Positions 6,883-10,364 of a stretch of 10,364 nucleotides of DNA are shown here, piece after piece (position 1 is the first letter of the stretch; each line of letters starts with the position of its first letter). The position numbers and the translations under genes were made by a program. The stretch spans positions 1 to 10,364 of the forward strand of contig JAQBZS010000166.1 in NCBI GenBank assembly GCA_027622115.1, read 5' to 3'. The stretch comes from Planctomycetota bacterium (GTDB taxonomy: Bacteria > Planctomycetota > Planctomycetia > Planctomycetales > Planctomycetaceae). The notes under the pieces were generated by a model. It ran no database searches. It had not been told where the DNA came from and saw nothing but the letters and a program-made list of their open reading frames with translations.

Positions 6883-7006
6883 CTCATGAGCAGGCCAGCC
6901 GATCTACTCGACCGTACATCGAGCCAAGGTTCTAACTAAGAACGAGTCTTAAATGCTTGTCGCAAGTTCACCCCATCTTTTCACCACTGTCTTTGGAGAC
7001 GAACTG

Positions 7007-8872
7007 ATGTTAATGAAAAACTGGCTTACGGCATTGAGTAACGTCTGCGCGATCCGTAAGGCGATCCTCGGGAGACCTCGGCGGCGACGAAATCCACGGG
7101 CGATCGATCCACCGGCCATGATTGAGGCCATGGAACCGCGGTTGCTGTTGACGGCGGGATCGATCGAGTTTCAAGACGGAGTCGTCACGATTGCCGGAAC
7201 TCGTCACGAAGACACCGCCCTCGTCGAGTTGGAGCCGTTTGGCGACACCGACCTCGCCGTCTTCAGCCTCACGAATCAGCATGGAACTCAGACTCGAGTA
7301 ATTCCGGCTGCACAAGTCGTCCGCGTCGAGTTTTATGGCGGGAATCGCGCGGACCACTTCACGAATCTCACTTCAATTCCTTCACTGGCAAAAGGCGGTC
7401 GTGGGAATGATGTGTTGATTGGCGGCGGTGGAGCGGACGTCCTTGAGGGCGGTGACGGAAACGACTCCTTGGAAGGGCATGGCGGGAACGATGTTCTGCG
7501 AGGTGGACGGCATAACGATACGTTGCTCGGTCATGCCGGAAACGACGATCTGGGTGGCGGCACGGGAAACGATTCGATCTACGGCATGGATGGTAGGGAC
7601 ACGGTGTCCGGCGGCAATGGTGACGATGTCCTAGTCGGTGGAAGTGGCGACGACGAGTTAATTGGTGGCCGCGGAGACGACTACCTCATCGGCGGAGACG
7701 GTGACGACACGCTCAAAGGTGGCGACGGCTCGGATGTGTTGGTCGGTGGATCCGGCGACGACGAACTCAAAGGCGGACGCGGTAACGACAACATCGAGGG
7801 TGGAAACGGCGATGACGACTTGTTTGGCTCGTACGGTGACGACACGTTGGACGGCGGGGCGGGCGACGACAATCTTTTTGGACAAGCCGGTCATGATCGA
7901 CTGGATGGTGGGTCGGGGCACGATGAACTTCGAGGCGGACTTGGTCATGACACCATGATCGGTGGGTCAGGAAACGACTTCCTATGGGGAGGCCGCGGTA
8001 ACGACAATCTCTATGGCCGTGACGGAAACGACGAACTCTTCGGTGGAGCCGGCCACGATGGAGTTTTCGGCGGCGACGGCTTGGACGTGGTCAGCGGTGG
8101 AGCGGGCACGACACGCTACCTGGTGTCTGCGAACAACTTATTGCAACTCGCCTTCGAAACGTTGGAGATTCAAGACTTACAGAACAAAGACGCGACCATT
8201 CGATTCAGTAATTTGGACGCGGTGTGGACCAACGAGGAGATTGAATCCGTGGACGAAGGATTCCATCGCATTCATGTTGCGACCGGCAACACGACACTGT
8301 TGGAAGACCGGTTTCCAGGTGGCGGCGTCGAACTCCCGGCCGGTCTGGGACAGCCGATCATGATGCGCCGCGCAATCGCACATCCGAGCGGACTCTACGC
8401 CGGATTTAACCACGGAAATGCCACGGTTTCGTTCTATGACTCCGCATTCTCAAGCCAGACGTTTGCTGCTCAAGTCGCGATTCACGAAATCGGCCACAAT
8501 TGGGATGCAGCGTCCGAAGTCGAACCGTGGGTGGTGCCGAACAGCAGCGACTTCGCCAACATGGACGGTATGCACTTCGACAACTACATCGACGCGTTTC
8601 GCCACCTTAGCAATTGGCAACCGTTGGAAGGCGGCGATGATGTCCTATTGCCGCCGGGAGTTTCAGTGTCTCTCAACGGAGGATGGACATACGCGTCGGA
8701 TGCCGATTTCGTGCGGTATTATGGCCGGACGAACCCACGAGAAGACTTTGCCACCACGTTTGCGGCGGTCCTGATGGGTGACGAGTATTTTGGCGATGAA
8801 AACGCCGCACCGCTGAAGACCGCGATTGTGAGTGAATGGATCGCGGCTGTTGCGGCAAATCCGACGCCATAA
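7007..8872 (+). CDS. LEPR-XLL/RTX-repeat protein with putative zinc-metallopeptidase C-terminus
   Basis: A 621-residue acidic protein. Residues 42-50 (MEPRLLLTA) match the LEPR-XLL-type N-terminal motif of large planctomycete surface or secreted proteins; a basic stretch (RPRRRR) precedes it and no classical signal peptide is obvious. Residues about 130-363 are 26 consecutive nonapeptides of the calcium-binding RTX type (GGxGxDxLx), predicted to fold as a parallel beta-roll on binding calcium. The C-terminal ~250 residues contain AIHEIGHNWD with H493-E494-x-x-H497, a zinc site, and about 80 residues later NPREDFATTFAAV, whose E579 could be the third ligand as in gluzincins; the EDFA helix recalls anthrax-lethal-factor-like peptidases. 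The predicted role is a calcium-dependent secreted or surface protease (inference). The start at 7007 is chosen because GGAG lies 8 nt upstream; an in-frame ATG at 6953 adds 18 residues and has only a weak site. The gene stands alone, downstream of the RAYT/REPIN island. Confidence 0.88.
   Translation: MLMKNWLTALSNVCAIRKAILGRPRRRRNPRAIDPPAMIEAMEPRLLLTAGSIEFQDGVVTIAGTRHEDTALVELEPFGDTDLAVFSLTNQHGTQTRVIPAAQVVRVEFYGGNRADHFTNLTSIPSLAKGGRGNDVLIGGGGADVLEGGDGNDSLEGHGGNDVLRGGRHNDTLLGHAGNDDLGGGTGNDSIYGMDGRDTVSGGNGDDVLVGGSGDDELIGGRGDDYLIGGDGDDTLKGGDGSDVLVGGSGDDELKGGRGNDNIEGGNGDDDLFGSYGDDTLDGGAGDDNLFGQAGHDRLDGGSGHDELRGGLGHDTMIGGSGNDFLWGGRGNDNLYGRDGNDELFGGAGHDGVFGGDGLDVVSGGAGTTRYLVSANNLLQLAFETLEIQDLQNKDATIRFSNLDAVWTNEEIESVDEGFHRIHVATGNTTLLEDRFPGGGVELPAGLGQPIMMRRAIAHPSGLYAGFNHGNATVSFYDSAFSSQTFAAQVAIHEIGHNWDAASEVEPWVVPNSSDFANMDGMHFDNYIDAFRHLSNWQPLEGGDDVLLPPGVSVSLNGGWTYASDADFVRYYGRTNPREDFATTFAAVLMGDEYFGDENAAPLKTAIVSEWIAAVAANPTP
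7394..8095 (+). repeat. In-gene tandem array of 26 diverged 27-bp units (RTX nonapeptides)
   Basis: These 702 bp encode 26 uninterrupted nine-residue units without a single indel. Units vary in the x positions; the central ones are richest in GD-D (GGSGDDELI and GGSGDDELK are near copies 36 residues apart), suggesting internal block duplication. Later units show H in place of D/N before the conserved D (GQAGHDRLD, GGSGHDELR, GGLGHDTMI). Confidence 0.92.
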
Positions 8873-9142
8873 CAAGCGGCGTCAAGCAACTTCAATTGAA
8901 TGCGGCGAGGGCTTGGCAGTTCGGCTTGCGAATCCGCATCAGCCGAGCTGCTTTCCATTTGGTTTTCTCGTGTGTTTTTTGTATCACGCAGTACTGAAAC
9001 TCCTTGTTTCGCAGGGCTTTCCAAGGTGACGCTGCGTTCAGGAAGTGATTCTTGCACCCGCTCAGAAGCGAACGGCACTTGAAAACGTATCTGCTACGAA
9101 AAGTCGGTCCGGCGAAAAGACTCGCGACACCAAAGATGAAAC
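8873..9142. other. Intergenic region between the RTX gene and murD
   Basis: These 270 bp hold no gene that I can support. A perfect 10-bp palindrome TTCAATTGAA lies at 8891-8900, 19 nt after the RTX stop codon, and a six-T run lies at 8975-8980, but the two are too far apart to form an intrinsic terminator. No convincing promoter for murD was found, although one must lie here or farther upstream. Confidence 0.4.
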
Positions 9143-10364
9143 ATGGATGAACTGACCGTCTTTCAGGGTCGACGAGTCACCGTCATGGGACTCGGTCGGT
9201 TTGGCGGGGGCGTGGCGGCGGCTCGGTTTTTGGCGGAACGCGGGGCTCGGGTGACGATCAGCGACCTGAAGTCGGACGAAGAACTCGCGGACTCGTTGGC
9301 CGAACTCGACGATGTCCCCATCCATGACATGTGCCTCGGCCATCATCGCGAAACGGACTTCACCGACGTGGACCTGGTGGTGGTCAATCCGGCCGTGCCG
9401 CCGCGAAATCCGTTAGTCCAAGCAGCCGCTCGTGCCCGCGTGCCGCTGACCAGTGAAATTGCTCTGTTCTGGCAATTCAATCGAGGTCGCACGTTGGGTG
9501 TCACGGGCAGCAACGGCAAATCGACAACCACCGGATTGGTGGATTCCATCTTGCAAGCCGACGGTCGCACGACATGGCTGGGGGGAAATATCGGTCGCAG
9601 TCTGTTGCCGGAGATTGATCGGATTCAGCCCGAAGATTGGGTGGTGCTCGAATTGAGCAGCTTTCAGTTGTGCAGCCTGGACCAGCTCTTCACCAGCCCG
9701 GAAGTTTCCGTCATCACCAATCTGGCCCCCAATCACTTGGACTGGCACGAATCGATGGGGCACTACCGATGGGCCAAACAAGCCATGTTGCGATGGCAAT
9801 CGAACGACGCCACGGCCGTCCTGAACGCGAGTGACCTCGATGTTTCGCATTGGATTACGAGCGGTCGGCGGTTGATGTTCGGATATGACGAAACCCTTGA
9901 GGCGGGGCTGTTTTCCAGCGGCGCTGAAACCGTCTTCCGCGATCACGAGCGAACTTTGCGGTTGCCGTTGCGAGACTGGGTCACACTGCCGGGCCAACAC
10001 AATTTCGAGAACGCGATGGCTGCGACCTGTGCTGCGTTGGCGATCGGAGTCTCCGAGTCCAGCGTGCAAGCTGGATTGCAAGCCTTTCGTGCGTTGCCGC
10101 ATCGGCTCGAATTCGTGGCCGAAGTCGCCGGTCGACGCTTTTACAACGACTCGCTGGCCACGACCCCGGAATCCGCCCGCGCGGCACTCGACGCGTTCAC
10201 GGAGCCGGTCATCATTCTCGCTGGCGGCTATGACAAGCACGTGGATCTGACGGAGTTCGCCGACGCCATCGCCCACAAGACCAAAGCCGCCGCCTTGATG
10301 GGCCAAACCGCCGAAGTCCTGGCTTTTCGCATCGATCAGATCAACGCCGGGCACGGTCCGCCGC
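9143..10364 (+). CDS. murD: UDP-N-acetylmuramoylalanine--D-glutamate ligase, 5' part (cut by window end)
   Basis: The first 407 residues of MurD, the cytoplasmic Mur ligase that adds D-glutamate to UDP-MurNAc-L-Ala using ATP in peptidoglycan precursor synthesis. The N-terminal Rossmann-like domain begins VTVMGLGRFGGG (13-23). The central domain has the P-loop GVTGSNGKSTT with K126, ELSSFQL (170-176), NLAPNHLDWH with H198, and HYRWAKQAM with K212, the expected carbamylated lysine. The C-terminal domain follows LPGQHNFENAMAA (283-294), with HRLE (320-323), YNDSLATTPESA in place of the classical NDSKATN, and GGYDKHVDL. Family members are about 450 residues, so some 40-60 are missing beyond the right edge. 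The start at 9143 puts the nucleotide-fold glycine loop at the normal distance; the ribosome-binding site is weak. No mur, fts or mraY gene precedes it here, so it is not the classical dcw order on this side. Confidence 0.95.
   Translation, partial: MDELTVFQGRRVTVMGLGRFGGGVAAARFLAERGARVTISDLKSDEELADSLAELDDVPIHDMCLGHHRETDFTDVDLVVVNPAVPPRNPLVQAAARARVPLTSEIALFWQFNRGRTLGVTGSNGKSTTTGLVDSILQADGRTTWLGGNIGRSLLPEIDRIQPEDWVVLELSSFQLCSLDQLFTSPEVSVITNLAPNHLDWHESMGHYRWAKQAMLRWQSNDATAVLNASDLDVSHWITSGRRLMFGYDETLEAGLFSSGAETVFRDHERTLRLPLRDWVTLPGQHNFENAMAATCAALAIGVSESSVQAGLQAFRALPHRLEFVAEVAGRRFYNDSLATTPESARAALDAFTEPVIILAGGYDKHVDLTEFADAIAHKTKAAALMGQTAEVLAFRIDQINAGHGPP

Noticed and set aside
7394..8095. Regular 27-bp periodicity considered as a CRISPR array or satellite
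   Set aside because: There are no constant repeats with unique spacers; the period is an exact multiple of three and encodes RTX nonapeptides.
8891..8980. Palindrome TTCAATTGAA plus downstream T-run as an intrinsic terminator of the RTX gene
   Set aside because: The palindrome is AT-rich and has no loop, and the T-run is some 75 nt away, so the geometry does not fit.
9413..10354. 313-codon minus-strand open frame at the right end
   Set aside because: It is antisense to murD, whose Mur ligase motifs are unmistakable on the plus strand; the product has no recognisable domain.

Overview
The window looks like a chromosomal segment from a member of the Planctomycetota. The clues are a Tat-exported DUF1501 protein, an ECF sigma factor next to a large Ser/Thr kinase that carries an anti-sigma-type zinc finger and a C-terminal FGE-sulfatase-like domain, an N-terminal LEPR-XLL-type motif (M-E-P-R-L-L-L-T-A) on an RTX-repeat protein, and a murD with the variant NDSLATT motif. 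This assignment is inferred from gene families, not from a marker gene.

Layout from left to right. A DUF1501 gene (82-1497, minus) is divergently arranged with a PLP-dependent class I/II aminotransferase (1687-2799, plus) across a 189-bp gap. The aminotransferase converges on the kinase gene (2869-5232, minus). A short reading frame resembling a winged-helix DNA-binding segment overlaps the kinase 3' end. Upstream of the kinase, beyond a 275-bp gap with an 18-bp tandem repeat, lies the ECF sigma factor gene (5508-6125, minus). The pair is probably one signalling unit: the zinc finger or kinase would control the sigma factor, and the extracytoplasmic domain would sense or bind something.

From 6138 to 6841 there is a small mobile-repeat island. 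It holds three ~106-108-bp elements, each ending in inverted GGTGCGTC/CCGGGC arms (REPIN-like), and a RAYT-family (REP-associated tyrosine transposase) reading frame. The RAYT frame keeps its catalytic-tyrosine half but has lost its HUH half; a repeat copy sits in its place and is read in frame. One copy abuts the Shine-Dalgarno sequence of the ECF sigma gene and another supplies the stop codon of the RAYT frame.

The right part carries a 621-residue protein (7007-8872, plus) with 26 consecutive RTX-type nonapeptides followed by a C-terminal domain containing HEIGH, and then the 5' part of murD (9143 to the window end, plus), a cytoplasmic peptidoglycan-precursor ligase cut by the window edge. 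No tRNA, rRNA or CRISPR array was seen.
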